Made by a program: the position numbers and the translations under genes. From Streptomyces bicolor (lineage in GTDB: Bacteria; Actinomycetota; Actinomycetes; Streptomycetales; Streptomycetaceae), in NCBI RefSeq assembly GCF_000719285.1, contig NZ_JOFS01000012.1, forward strand, positions 113,338 to 177,337: a DNA stretch of 64,000 nt, read 5' to 3'. Of the stretch, positions 7,745-15,450 are shown piece by piece. The number at the start of each line of letters is the position of its first letter. Positions within the stretch are counted from its first letter, which is position 1. Below the pieces are notes generated by a model that had not been told where the DNA came from, made no database searches, and saw only the letters and a list, made by a program, of their open reading frames with translations.

Positions 7745-8728
7745 TCAGAAGCGGTACTGCTCGTCGTACCCGTTCCCCTGGCCCTGCCCCTGCTGCTGGC
7801 CGTTGCCCTGGTACGGGTACTGCTGCTCCGGCGGGAGCTCGCCGCCGTAGGTCTCGTCGGTGCGCTGCTGCGGGACCCAGACGCCGCCGGACGGGGTCTC
7901 GCCGTAGGTGCCGGTGGCGTACTGGTCCTGGGCGTAGCCCTGCTGGCCGTACTGCTGCTGGCCGTAGGCGTCGTACGAGGTGCCGTCGTAGGTCTGGGTT
8001 CCGACGTACGGGTCGGAGTAGGCGGCGTACTGCTGCTGGCCGGTCGCGTCGTAGCCGTACTGCTGCTGGTCGTAGCCGGAGTAGCCGTCGTACGCATAGC
8101 TCTGGTCGGCCGTCGCGTACTGGTCCTGGGGCTGGCCCGCGGCCGTGTAGTTCTGGTTGGCGGCGGCGTAGGCGGAGTCGTTGTATATGCCGTACGAGCC
8201 GGTGTCCTCCGGCAGGGGCTGCGGCTCGTAGACGGAGGTCGTCTCCGCGTCCGTGGGCCGGGCCGGGCGGGAGGGCGTGAAGACGTCGTCGCGGTCGTAG
8301 TCGTCGTGGCCGTAACCGACGCTGTCCTGGCCGTAGTTGGCGCCGTCGGGACCGTACGGACCGTCGCCGCCCGCGAAGCCGCTATCGGTCGCCTCGAGGT
8401 CGGAGACCTCCAGGGTCGGCTCCTGGCGCTCCGGTTCGCCGCGACGGCGCTTGGTGGCCAGGGGGCCCAGGGCGGGCGCGGAGACCGCCCAGCCGGCCGA
8501 GAAGCCGCGGCGGAACGACAGCGTGACGTAGGTCTGGCCGACCGCGAACGCGGCGGCGCCCAGACCGATGACGATGACGGACGGGATCAGCACCCCGACC
8601 ACGACGCCGAGGAACCCGACGAAGGCGAGCAGTCGCCAGCGCAGGCGTGCCTTGTACTGCAGCAGCACCTCGCCCAGCAGCCACAGCGCGACGACGCCGA
8701 ACGCGATGTAGAGGACCGTCCAGCCCAT
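7745..8728 (-). CDS. Membrane protein with a long Gln/Tyr/Gly-rich disordered tail
   Basis: 327 residues. Two membrane segments lie at the N-terminus (MGWTVLYIAFGVVALWLLGEV and LLAFVGFLGVVVGVLIPSVIVIGL), followed by a basic linker (ATKRRRGEPERQ). From about residue 150 the protein is an acidic then Gln/Tyr/Gly/Asp-rich region with repeats such as YGQQQYGQQGYAQDQYA, compositionally like prion-like domains. GAGAGGGG lies upstream of the ATG at 8728. I do not know a function. Such tails in actinobacterial membrane proteins are thought to mediate multivalent assembly, but that is inference. Confidence 0.8.
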   Translation of the reverse strand: MGWTVLYIAFGVVALWLLGEVLLQYKARLRWRLLAFVGFLGVVVGVLIPSVIVIGLGAAAFAVGQTYVTLSFRRGFSAGWAVSAPALGPLATKRRRGEPERQEPTLEVSDLEATDSGFAGGDGPYGPDGANYGQDSVGYGHDDYDRDDVFTPSRPARPTDAETTSVYEPQPLPEDTGSYGIYNDSAYAAANQNYTAAGQPQDQYATADQSYAYDGYSGYDQQQYGYDATGQQQYAAYSDPYVGTQTYDGTSYDAYGQQQYGQQGYAQDQYATGTYGETPSGGVWVPQQRTDETYGGELPPEQQYPYQGNGQQQGQGQGNGYDEQYRF

Positions 8729-8785
8729 GTACGCCCCTCTCCCATTGGCCGCCTACGCAGTGTGACGTATGTCAGGACGGCCGGT

Positions 8786-9709
8786 CTAGGCCTGCGGTGG
8801 GTGGTGCAGGCCCAGGTTCTCGTAGATTTCCAGAGTCGCCGTGGAGTTGTTGAGCGTGATGAAGTGCAGTCCTGGCACTCCCTCGGCCAGTAGCCGCGCG
8901 CAGAACTCCGTGGCGAACTCGATCCCGATCGAGCGTACAGCGGTCGGATCGTCCTTTGCTGTGAGGATCCGCTCTTTCAGGGCGGCCGGGAAGGCGGCGT
9001 TGGTGAGGGACGGGATCCGCTCCAGCGTCTTTACGCTGGCGATCGGCATGATCTCCGGGATGATCGGGGTGTCACAGCCGGCGGCCGAAACGCGGTCGCG
9101 CAGCCGTAGGTAGTCCTCCGGTTCGAAGAACATCTGCGTGATCGCGTAGTCCGCGCCGGCCCGGCACTTGTCGACGAAGTGCCGGACGTCGGCATCCCAG
9201 TCCGCGGAGCGCGGGTGCATCGCGGGGAAGGCCGCGACGCCCACGCAGAAATCGCCTGACGCCTTGATCAGTTCGACGAGTTCGGCGGCGTAGCTGAGGC
9301 CCTGCGGGTGCCGCACCCACTCGCCCAGCGGGTCGCCCGGCGGGTCGCCGCGCAGGGCCAGCATGTTGCGGATACCGGCGTCGGCGTACTGGCCGATGAT
9401 GTTGCGCAGGTCGGCCACCGAGTGGTCGACGGCGGTGAGGTGGGCGATCGGGGTGAGCGTGGTGTCCGAGGCGATCGCCTCGGTCGCCTTGACCGTGCCC
9501 GCGCGGGTGGAACCGCCCGCGCCGTAGGTCACGGAGACGAAGTCGGGCCCGACGGCCTCGACCCGGCGCAGCGCGTTCCACAGGTTCCGCTCGCCCTTCG
9601 GGGTCTTGGGGGCGTAGAACTCGAAGGAATACGTCGTCTTGCCGGTCGCGAGCATCTCGCGCACGGTACGAGCGTGGTCCGACCTGATGGATGCGGTGCC
9701 TAGGGCCAT
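8786..9709 (-). CDS. metF: Methylenetetrahydrofolate reductase
   Basis: 307 residues, typical of bacterial MetF (TIM barrel, FAD-dependent), which reduces 5,10-methylene-THF to 5-methyl-THF for methionine synthesis. Diagnostic segments include [18 protein letters not shown] near the N-terminus, [25 protein letters not shown] and [14 protein letters not shown], and the C-terminal [20 protein letters not shown]. The ATG at 9709 lies 6 nt after a -10-like TAACCT with a -35-like TTGGGG 17 bp further up, so the transcript is probably leaderless. thiE lies upstream on the same strand, 224 bp away, which suggests separate transcription. Confidence 0.97.
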   Translation of the reverse strand: MALGTASIRSDHARTVREMLATGKTTYSFEFYAPKTPKGERNLWNALRRVEAVGPDFVSVTYGAGGSTRAGTVKATEAIASDTTLTPIAHLTAVDHSVADLRNIIGQYADAGIRNMLALRGDPPGDPLGEWVRHPQGLSYAAELVELIKASGDFCVGVAAFPAMHPRSADWDADVRHFVDKCRAGADYAITQMFFEPEDYLRLRDRVSAAGCDTPIIPEIMPIASVKTLERIPSLTNAAFPAALKERILTAKDDPTAVRSIGIEFATEFCARLLAEGVPGLHFITLNNSTATLEIYENLGLHHPPQA

Positions 9710-9715
9710 ACTCGC

Positions 9716-9744
9716 AGGTTAGCCAGGGGGCCTCGGTCCCCCAA
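9716..9744 (-). promoter_or_regulatory. metF promoter, leaderless type
   Basis: On the minus strand TTGGGG (9744-9739), a 17-bp spacer and TAACCT (9721-9716) precede the metF ATG by 6 nt. The predicted start of transcription coincides with the start codon. Confidence 0.6.
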
Positions 9745-9933
9745 CCGAACACCGGACATTTGCCCGATTTGTCGGCCTGCTGTCCATCCCTTGGACAAAT
9801 AAAGGCCGAACGCGGCCCCACGTCCACAGGAACGCGGTCCCGCTGACCACTGACTGAGACACCACGGCTCGGGGACCGAAGAACGGCCGGACGCGACGCC
9901 GGACAGCCGGACCAGACGGACATCCGAGCTGCC

Positions 9934-10596
9934 CTACACCTGCCGCAGCCGCTTCGCGAACTCCGCCGCCGCCGCGCCCGGATCGGCCGCCTCCGTGATC
10001 GCCCTTACGACGACGACACGGCGGGCGCCGGCCTCCAGCACCTGGTCGAGGTTGGTGAGGTCGATGCCGCCGATGGCGAACCAGGGACGGTCGGTGCCGA
10101 GGGCTGCGGTGTGGCGGACCAGTTCGAGGCCGGGGGCGTGGCGACCGGGCTTGGTGGGGGTGGGCCAGCAGGGGCCGGTGCAGAAGTAGTCCACACCCTC
10201 CTGGACGGCGGCCGCGTCGGCCTCGGACTCGGCGTGCGTGGAGCGGCCGATCAGGATGTCGTCGCCGAGGATCGCCCGGGCGGCGGGGACCGGAAGGTCG
10301 CCCTGGCCGAGGTGCAGGACGTCGGCGCCGGCGGCATGGGCCACGTCGGCGCGGTCGTTGACCGCGAGAAGCTTGCCGTGCCGGGCGCAGGCCTCGGCGA
10401 AGACCTGAAGGTGCTCCAGTTCCTCTGCCGCCTCCATGCCCTTGTCCCGCAACTGCACGATGTCGACGCCACCAGCCAGCACCGCGTCCAGGAACTCCGC
10501 GAGGTCGCCCTGCTCCTTTCGGGCGCCGGTGCAGAGGTAGAGCCGGGCGTCGGCGAGCTGGCTGCGGGCGGTGGCCGCGGTGGCGGTGTCGGACAT
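9934..10596 (-). CDS. thiE: Thiamine phosphate synthase
   Basis: 220 residues, a ThiE TIM barrel that joins hydroxymethylpyrimidine pyrophosphate to thiazole phosphate. Visible family motifs are [35 protein letters not shown] (pyrophosphate/Mg site), [31 protein letters not shown] and [19 protein letters not shown]. The ATG at 10596 follows AGAGGGA. It is transcribed away from the thiOSG operon 2.5 kb upstream, and I see no TPP riboswitch directly before thiE. Confidence 0.96.
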   Translation of the reverse strand: MSDTATAATARSQLADARLYLCTGARKEQGDLAEFLDAVLAGGVDIVQLRDKGMEAAEELEHLQVFAEACARHGKLLAVNDRADVAHAAGADVLHLGQGDLPVPAARAILGDDILIGRSTHAESEADAAAVQEGVDYFCTGPCWPTPTKPGRHAPGLELVRHTAALGTDRPWFAIGGIDLTNLDQVLEAGARRVVVVRAITEAADPGAAAAEFAKRLRQV

Positions 10597-10778
10597 GCGG
10601 TTCCCTCTGTGGTCGGTTGCCGGGCGGTGGGCTTCGGGCTGGTGCCGGACGGGGGCACGGTAGCCGGATACGGGCGCGGGGCAGGGCCGGGTGCCCTGGC
10701 GGGACCCGCGCCCGGGCGGGGCCGGAACCGATGCCTCATGGGCGGCCGGGGGCCCGGCACCGGTGGCGGTGCCGTTGT

Positions 10779-10792
10779 ATCGATATATCGAT
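10779..10792. promoter_or_regulatory. Perfect 14-bp palindrome ATCGATATATCGAT
   Basis: This self-complementary AT-rich site is conspicuous in GC-rich DNA and resembles operators of PadR-like regulators. No start codon with good context lies nearby: thiE begins 180 bp to the left on the minus strand, so the site could lie in a distal thiE promoter. The binding protein is unknown. Confidence 0.45.
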
Positions 10793-10857
10793 GGAGTACG
10801 GGCCTGAGCCGAGCAGATCCATGATCCGCGAAGGCGCTAGGTGTAGTGACCCCCGGG

Positions 10858-10899
10858 CCACGGGCCACAGCCGCGGTCAACCGCGACCGTGGCCCGTGG
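10858..10899 (-). terminator. Hairpin terminator of the Rv2175c-family gene
   Basis: 20-nt arms (10858-10877 and 10880-10899) pair at 17 positions, with the outer 11 bp perfect (CCACGGGCCAC/GTGGCCCGTGG). It lies 50 nt beyond the stop at 10950. No U-tract is present, as is common in Streptomyces. Confidence 0.7.
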
Positions 10900-10949
10900 G
10901 AGCGGGTCCGGCCCATACGCCGAACGATCTTCGGATCCGGGTGTTCAGA

Positions 10950-11315
10950 TCAGACGGCGAGCGCCTGGGCGCGGCGCTTCACCTCCGTGCCGCGATTCTC
11001 GCTGAGGGCCTGCGCGGGCGTACCTGGCAGGCTCTCGTCGGGGGTGAAGAGCCACTCCAGCATCTCTTCGTCCGTGAAGCCGTCGTCCCGCAGGAGCGTC
11101 AGGGTCCCGGACAGGCCCTTGACGACCTTGTCCCCGTCGATGAAGGCGGCAGGGACGTGCAGTGCGCGGTTCTCACCACGGCGTACGGCGATGAGCTGGC
11201 CCTCCTTGACCAGCTGCCGGACGCGTGTCACCTCGACGTCGAGCATCTCTGCGATGTCGGGGAGGGTGAGCCAGGCGGGGACGAGAGCATCGATCTTTGC
11301 GTCAATCTCGGTCAC
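10950..11315 (-). CDS. Rv2175c-family DNA-binding protein
   Basis: 121 residues from the GTG at 11315. The N-terminal half holds a winged/excisionase-like helix-turn-helix (LTLPDIAEMLDVEVTRVRQLVKEGQLIAVRRG), the C-terminal half a small conserved domain (VVKGLSGTLTLLRDDGFTDEEMLEWLF). In M. tuberculosis Rv2175c is a DNA-binding protein encoded beside, and phosphorylated by, the kinase PknL. Here the PknL-like kinase is 4 kb away across the thi operon. No Shine-Dalgarno precedes the GTG. The frame is open further upstream, but that part is Gly/Ala/Arg-rich shadow sequence of the FAD reductase gene. Confidence 0.9.
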   Translation of the reverse strand: MTEIDAKIDALVPAWLTLPDIAEMLDVEVTRVRQLVKEGQLIAVRRGENRALHVPAAFIDGDKVVKGLSGTLTLLRDDGFTDEEMLEWLFTPDESLPGTPAQALSENRGTEVKRRAQALAV

Positions 11316-11392
11316 GGAAACTAGCCTGCCATCTGCCACTGACAGTCGGAAGTCAGGCCGGTCCGCCCGGGAAGAGCCATCGCCCCGACGCG

Positions 11393-12622
11393 CTACGCCA
11401 CCGCCGTCTTCATCGGCCGTGCCGGGTCCGCCAGCAGCTCCGGGTTCATCGGCGTGCCCGCCTCGATCAGCCGCCGCCCCTGCGCCAGATCCCTCGGCCG
11501 GCCCACCGCCAGCAGGGCGACCAGGCGGTCGTCCTTGAGCCAGCAGACCGTCCATGCCGGGCCCGAGGGGTCGCCGCGCCACAGGGTGGTGTCGGCGGCG
11601 GCGTGGTGGCCGGCGTACTGGACGAAGCGGCCGAACTGCTCGGACCAGAAGTACGGCACGGGGTCGTAGACCGCGAGAGGCTCACCGGTGGCCTCGCCGA
11701 GGATGTTGGCCGCGACCGTGCGCGGGCCCTGGAGGGCGTTGTCCCAGTGGTGGACCAGCAGGCGCTCGCCATACCTTCCCGAAGGGAAGGACGCGCAGTC
11801 GCCGACCGCGTAGACATCCGGCACGGAGGTGCGCAGGTGGTCGTCGGCCACGACCTCGCCGTGCGTGCCGAGCTGGATGCCCGAGCCGGCCAGCCAGGCC
11901 GTGGCGGGCCGCGCCCCGATGCCGACGACCACGGCGCCGGCGGGCAGCCGCGAGCCGTCGTCGAGGATCACCGCGCCGGGCTCGACGCGCTGCACGCGCG
12001 CGTGCGTACGCAGCACCGCCCCGCTGTCCGCGTACCAGGCGGTCATCGGCGCCGCCACCTCCGCGGGCAGCGCTCCCGCGAGCGGCCGGTCGGCGGCCTC
12101 CACGACCGTCACGGCGCAGCCCGCCTCGCGCGCGGCCGTGGCGAACTCGGCGCCGATCCAGCCCGCGCCGACGACCACGATGTCGTGCTGACGGGCGAGC
12201 ACCGGCCGCAGCCGTTCGGCGTCGTCGAGGGTCCGCAGCAGATGGACGCCGGGCACGCCCTCGGCGCCCGGCAGGCGGATCGGTTCGGCACCGGTGGCGA
12301 GCACGAGGACGTCGTAGGGGACGGGCCCGGCCTCGGTGTCCAGCTCATGGTCGGCGGGGCGTACGCCCAGCACCTCGCGCCCCAGCCGAAGCTCGATGCC
12401 GAGCGCCTCGAAGTCGACGTCGAAGGCGGAGCCCTCGGCCTTGCCGAGCAGCACGGCCTTGGACAGGGGCGGCCGGTCGTACGGCTGGTGGGGCTCGGCA
12501 CCGATCAGTGTGACCGGGCCCGTGAAGCCCTGTTCCCGAAGGGCGACCGCCGTCTGCACACCGGCCATGCCGGCGCCTGCGACGACCACCTTCCGCTGCG
12601 ACTGCGTCGTCTGCTCGCTCAC
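11393..12622 (-). CDS. FAD-dependent pyridine nucleotide-disulphide oxidoreductase (ferredoxin/rubredoxin reductase type)
   Basis: 409 residues. The FAD-binding GAGMAGVQTAVALREQG is at the N-terminus, the NAD-binding GAGWIGAEFATAAREAG is central, and the second FAD motif is VPDVYAVGDCASFPSG. The PYDRPPLSK segment and a C-terminal reductase-like domain fit the FAD-dependent ferredoxin reductases of dioxygenase and P450 systems. No partner ferredoxin is adjacent. The GTG at 12622 is chosen because TATGGT ends 6 nt upstream (leaderless); an in-frame TTG at 12646 would lie inside the promoter. A perfect palindrome between the promoter elements suggests repression. Confidence 0.88.
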   Translation of the reverse strand: MSEQTTQSQRKVVVAGAGMAGVQTAVALREQGFTGPVTLIGAEPHQPYDRPPLSKAVLLGKAEGSAFDVDFEALGIELRLGREVLGVRPADHELDTEAGPVPYDVLVLATGAEPIRLPGAEGVPGVHLLRTLDDAERLRPVLARQHDIVVVGAGWIGAEFATAAREAGCAVTVVEAADRPLAGALPAEVAAPMTAWYADSGAVLRTHARVQRVEPGAVILDDGSRLPAGAVVVGIGARPATAWLAGSGIQLGTHGEVVADDHLRTSVPDVYAVGDCASFPSGRYGERLLVHHWDNALQGPRTVAANILGEATGEPLAVYDPVPYFWSEQFGRFVQYAGHHAAADTTLWRGDPSGPAWTVCWLKDDRLVALLAVGRPRDLAQGRRLIEAGTPMNPELLADPARPMKTAVA

Positions 12623-12628
12623 CTGATC

Positions 12629-12658
12629 ACCATAGACAACTGACAATTTGTCAGTCAG
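12629..12658 (-). promoter_or_regulatory. Promoter with embedded 17-bp palindromic operator
   Basis: On the minus strand CTGACT (12658-12653) and TATGGT (12634-12629) are 18 bp apart. The interval is almost filled by the palindrome ACTGACAATTTGTCAGT (12639-12655), perfect except for its single centre base. A protein bound here would block RNA polymerase. The half-site ACTGAC/GTCAGT equals that of the operator at 1516-1529, but with a different spacing. Confidence 0.6.
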
Positions 12659-13005
12659 GAGTCGTGCTCAGTGACCTGCTCCACAACGCTGGTGCCGCTG
12701 CCCGTCTGCGACTCCCACTCCCAGCTCTCCTCCAGGCGCACCCGCCCGTCGGGCAACTCGACCACCGTCGACACACAGTGCCCCGACGAGGTCGTCCCGT
12801 CCCGCTTGAGCTGCACGTACCGGAACTCCAGCCGGTCACCATCCCTGGTACCCACCAGATACCCGCGTACGACGTCGCCGCCCGCGTACTCGGCCCAGAT
12901 CTCGCCGTCCTTCTCGTGGTACGTGAACCGGGTGCGCGTACCCACCTGACCTTGGGCTTGATCCGCGACGGGGGCGAGGACGAGACCGTCGAGCGAGCGT
13001 GCCAC
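12655..13005 (-). CDS. Conserved small beta-rich protein of unknown function
   Basis: 116 residues from the GTG at 13005, preceded by AAGGGAG. The central pattern FTYHEKDGEIWAEYAGGDVVRGYLVG...LEFRYVQL...GHCVSTVVELPDGRVRLEESWEWE belongs to a small family often mislabelled N-acetylglutamate synthase in databases. It has no acetyltransferase motif. The stop lies at the edge of the promoter/operator of the FAD reductase. It is divergent from the TPP riboswitch and thiO. Confidence 0.75.
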   Translation of the reverse strand: MARSLDGLVLAPVADQAQGQVGTRTRFTYHEKDGEIWAEYAGGDVVRGYLVGTRDGDRLEFRYVQLKRDGTTSSGHCVSTVVELPDGRVRLEESWEWESQTGSGTSVVEQVTEHDS

Positions 13006-13061
13006 GAGCGGAGGCTCCCTTACTGAGACATACGGCGGCGGGCTAGGGTGGCCAACGTAAA

Positions 13062-13156
13062 GCACTCGCGGGAGCCCGGACGCACCGGGCTGAGAGGGAG
13101 GCTGGCGGCCTCCGACCGTACGAACCTGATCCGGGTCATGCCGGCGAAGGGAGGGG
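13062..13156 (+). ncRNA. TPP riboswitch (THI element) before thiO
   Basis: The hallmark segments are in order: GCGGGAGCCCGGACGC, CTGAGA (13090-13095), then ACCTGATCCGGGTCATGCCGG (split here as ACCTGATCCGGG at 13124-13135 followed by TCATGCCGG) and CGAAGGGA. The closing 3' strand contains GAAGGGAGGGG, which also serves as the thiO ribosome binding site. Ligand binding should therefore hide the site and lower translation when TPP is abundant. A -10-like TAGGGT lies at 13044-13049. Confidence 0.95.
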
Positions 13157-13166
13157 CTGGACGCCC

Positions 13167-14333
13167 ATGTCGCGTACGCGAACGTCAGACGTCCTTGTCA
13201 TCGGGGGCGGGATCATCGGCCTGGTCACGGCGTGGCGGGCCGCGCAGCGCGGGTTCACCACTGCTGTCGTGGACCCCGAGCCCGGCGGCGGCGCCGCCCA
13301 GGTGGCCGCCGGGATGCTGGCCGCCGTCACGGAACTGCACTACGGCGAACAGACCCTGCTGGGCCTGAACCTCGCCTCGGCCCGCCGGTACCCGGACTTC
13401 GCGGCCGAGCTCACCGACCTGACCGGCCACGACCTCGGCTACCGCCGGTGCGGCACGCTGGCCGTCGCGCTGGACTCCGACGACCGAGCCCATCTGCGCG
13501 AACTGCACACCTTGCAGCGCCAGTCGGGGCTGGACTCGGAGTGGCTGTCGGGGCGGGAGTGCCGGCGCCTGGAGCCGATGCTCGCGCCGGGAGTGCGCGG
13601 GGGGCTGCGTGTCGACGGCGATCACCAGATCGACCCGCGGCGGCTGGCCGCGGCACTGGTGGCCGCGTGCGAGCGGGCCGGTGTCGTCTTCCACCGGGCC
13701 TGGGCCGAGCGCCTCGACGTCGTACGGGACCGGGCGGCCGGTGTCACCGCGGCGGACGGCACCGCGCTGGGCGCGGACCAGGTGGTCCTCGCAGCCGGCA
13801 GCCTCAGCGGTCGGCTTCCTGGGGTCCCCGCCCACCTGCTGCCTCCCGTACGCCCCGTGAAGGGGCAGGTGCTGCGGCTGACCGTGCCGAAGCGGTACGC
13901 GCCCTTCCTGAGCCGGACCGTGCGGGCCGTGGTGCGCGGCAGCCAGGTGTATCTGGTGCCTCGGGAGAGCGGGGAACTGGTCGTCGGGGCGACGAGCGAG
14001 GAGCTGGGCTGGGACACGACGGTGACCGCGGGCGGGGTGTACGAGCTGCTGCGCGACGCGCACGAGCTGGTGCCCGGCATCACGGAACTGCCGCTCACCG
14101 AGACGCGGGCCGGGCTGCGCCCCGGCTCCCCCGACAACGCGCCGCTGCTCGGCCCGACCGAGCTGGAGGGGCTGCTGCTGGCCACCGGGCACTATCGCAA
14201 CGGCGTGCTGCTCACCCCGGTCACCGGAGACGCCATGGCACACGTCCTGACCACCGGTGAACTGCCGGACGAAGCCCGGCCGTTCACGCCGAAGCGCTTC
14301 AGCCCCGCCGCACTCACGGAGCAGCCCGCATGA
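13167..14333 (+). CDS. thiO: Glycine oxidase ThiO
   Basis: 388 residues, a DAO-type flavoenzyme that oxidises glycine to dehydroglycine for thiazole formation. The FAD motif GGGIIGLVTAWRAAQRG is near the N-terminus; RPVKGQVLRL, YLVPRESGELVVGATSEELG and the C-terminal TRAGLRPGSPDNAPLLGP...LLATGHYRNGVLLTP are typical of ThiO. It is the first gene of thiO-thiS-thiG under the TPP riboswitch. Its stop overlaps the thiS start by 4 bp. Confidence 0.96.
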   Translation: MSRTRTSDVLVIGGGIIGLVTAWRAAQRGFTTAVVDPEPGGGAAQVAAGMLAAVTELHYGEQTLLGLNLASARRYPDFAAELTDLTGHDLGYRRCGTLAVALDSDDRAHLRELHTLQRQSGLDSEWLSGRECRRLEPMLAPGVRGGLRVDGDHQIDPRRLAAALVAACERAGVVFHRAWAERLDVVRDRAAGVTAADGTALGADQVVLAAGSLSGRLPGVPAHLLPPVRPVKGQVLRLTVPKRYAPFLSRTVRAVVRGSQVYLVPRESGELVVGATSEELGWDTTVTAGGVYELLRDAHELVPGITELPLTETRAGLRPGSPDNAPLLGPTELEGLLLATGHYRNGVLLTPVTGDAMAHVLTTGELPDEARPFTPKRFSPAALTEQPA

Positions 14334-14542
14334 GCGTCCCAGTCACCGTCTCGGTCAACGGCGAGCGTCGGCGGATCGAGCCGGGCACGGCTCTCGACAC
14401 GCTCGTGAAGTCCCTCACCGCGGCGCCCTCCGGAGTGGCCGCCGCCCTCAACGAAACCGTCGTCCCGCGCGCGCAGTGGGCGTCGACGCCCCTCTCCGAG
14501 GGAGATCGCGTCGAGGTCCTCACCGCCGTCCAAGGAGGCTGA
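14330..14542 (+). CDS. thiS: Sulfur carrier protein ThiS
   Basis: 70 residues with a ubiquitin-like fold pattern, ending in the diagnostic Gly-Gly (AVQGG) that becomes the thiocarboxylate donating sulfur to the thiazole. The start overlaps the thiO stop (ATGA). The stop lies just after AAGGAGG, which is the ribosome binding site of thiG, so the three genes are translationally linked. Confidence 0.96.
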   Translation: MSVPVTVSVNGERRRIEPGTALDTLVKSLTAAPSGVAAALNETVVPRAQWASTPLSEGDRVEVLTAVQGG

Positions 14543-15340
<798 letters not shown>

Positions 15341-15450
15341 ACGGCGTTGCGGTCCCGGTGGCGTGGTTTGCGTCACAGGTCGGCTGCAGTACCGCCCCGA
15401 TCTTGGCCGGAACGGCGGGTGTGTCGGTGGCGGCTCGTAGACTCGCCTGC

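Larger units (their letters stand above)
10597..10949. other. 353-bp gap between thiE and the Rv2175c-family gene
   Basis: No coding sequence is convincing here. It holds a perfect AT-rich palindrome (10779-10792) and the terminator-like hairpin at 10858-10899, listed separately. Confidence 0.6.

Noticed and set aside
12623..12646. TTG start at 12646 for the FAD reductase
   Set aside because: It would place the start codon upstream of the -10 element and inside the operator.
12655..13005. N-acetylglutamate synthase annotation common for this small family
   Set aside because: 116 residues with no GNAT acetyltransferase motif.
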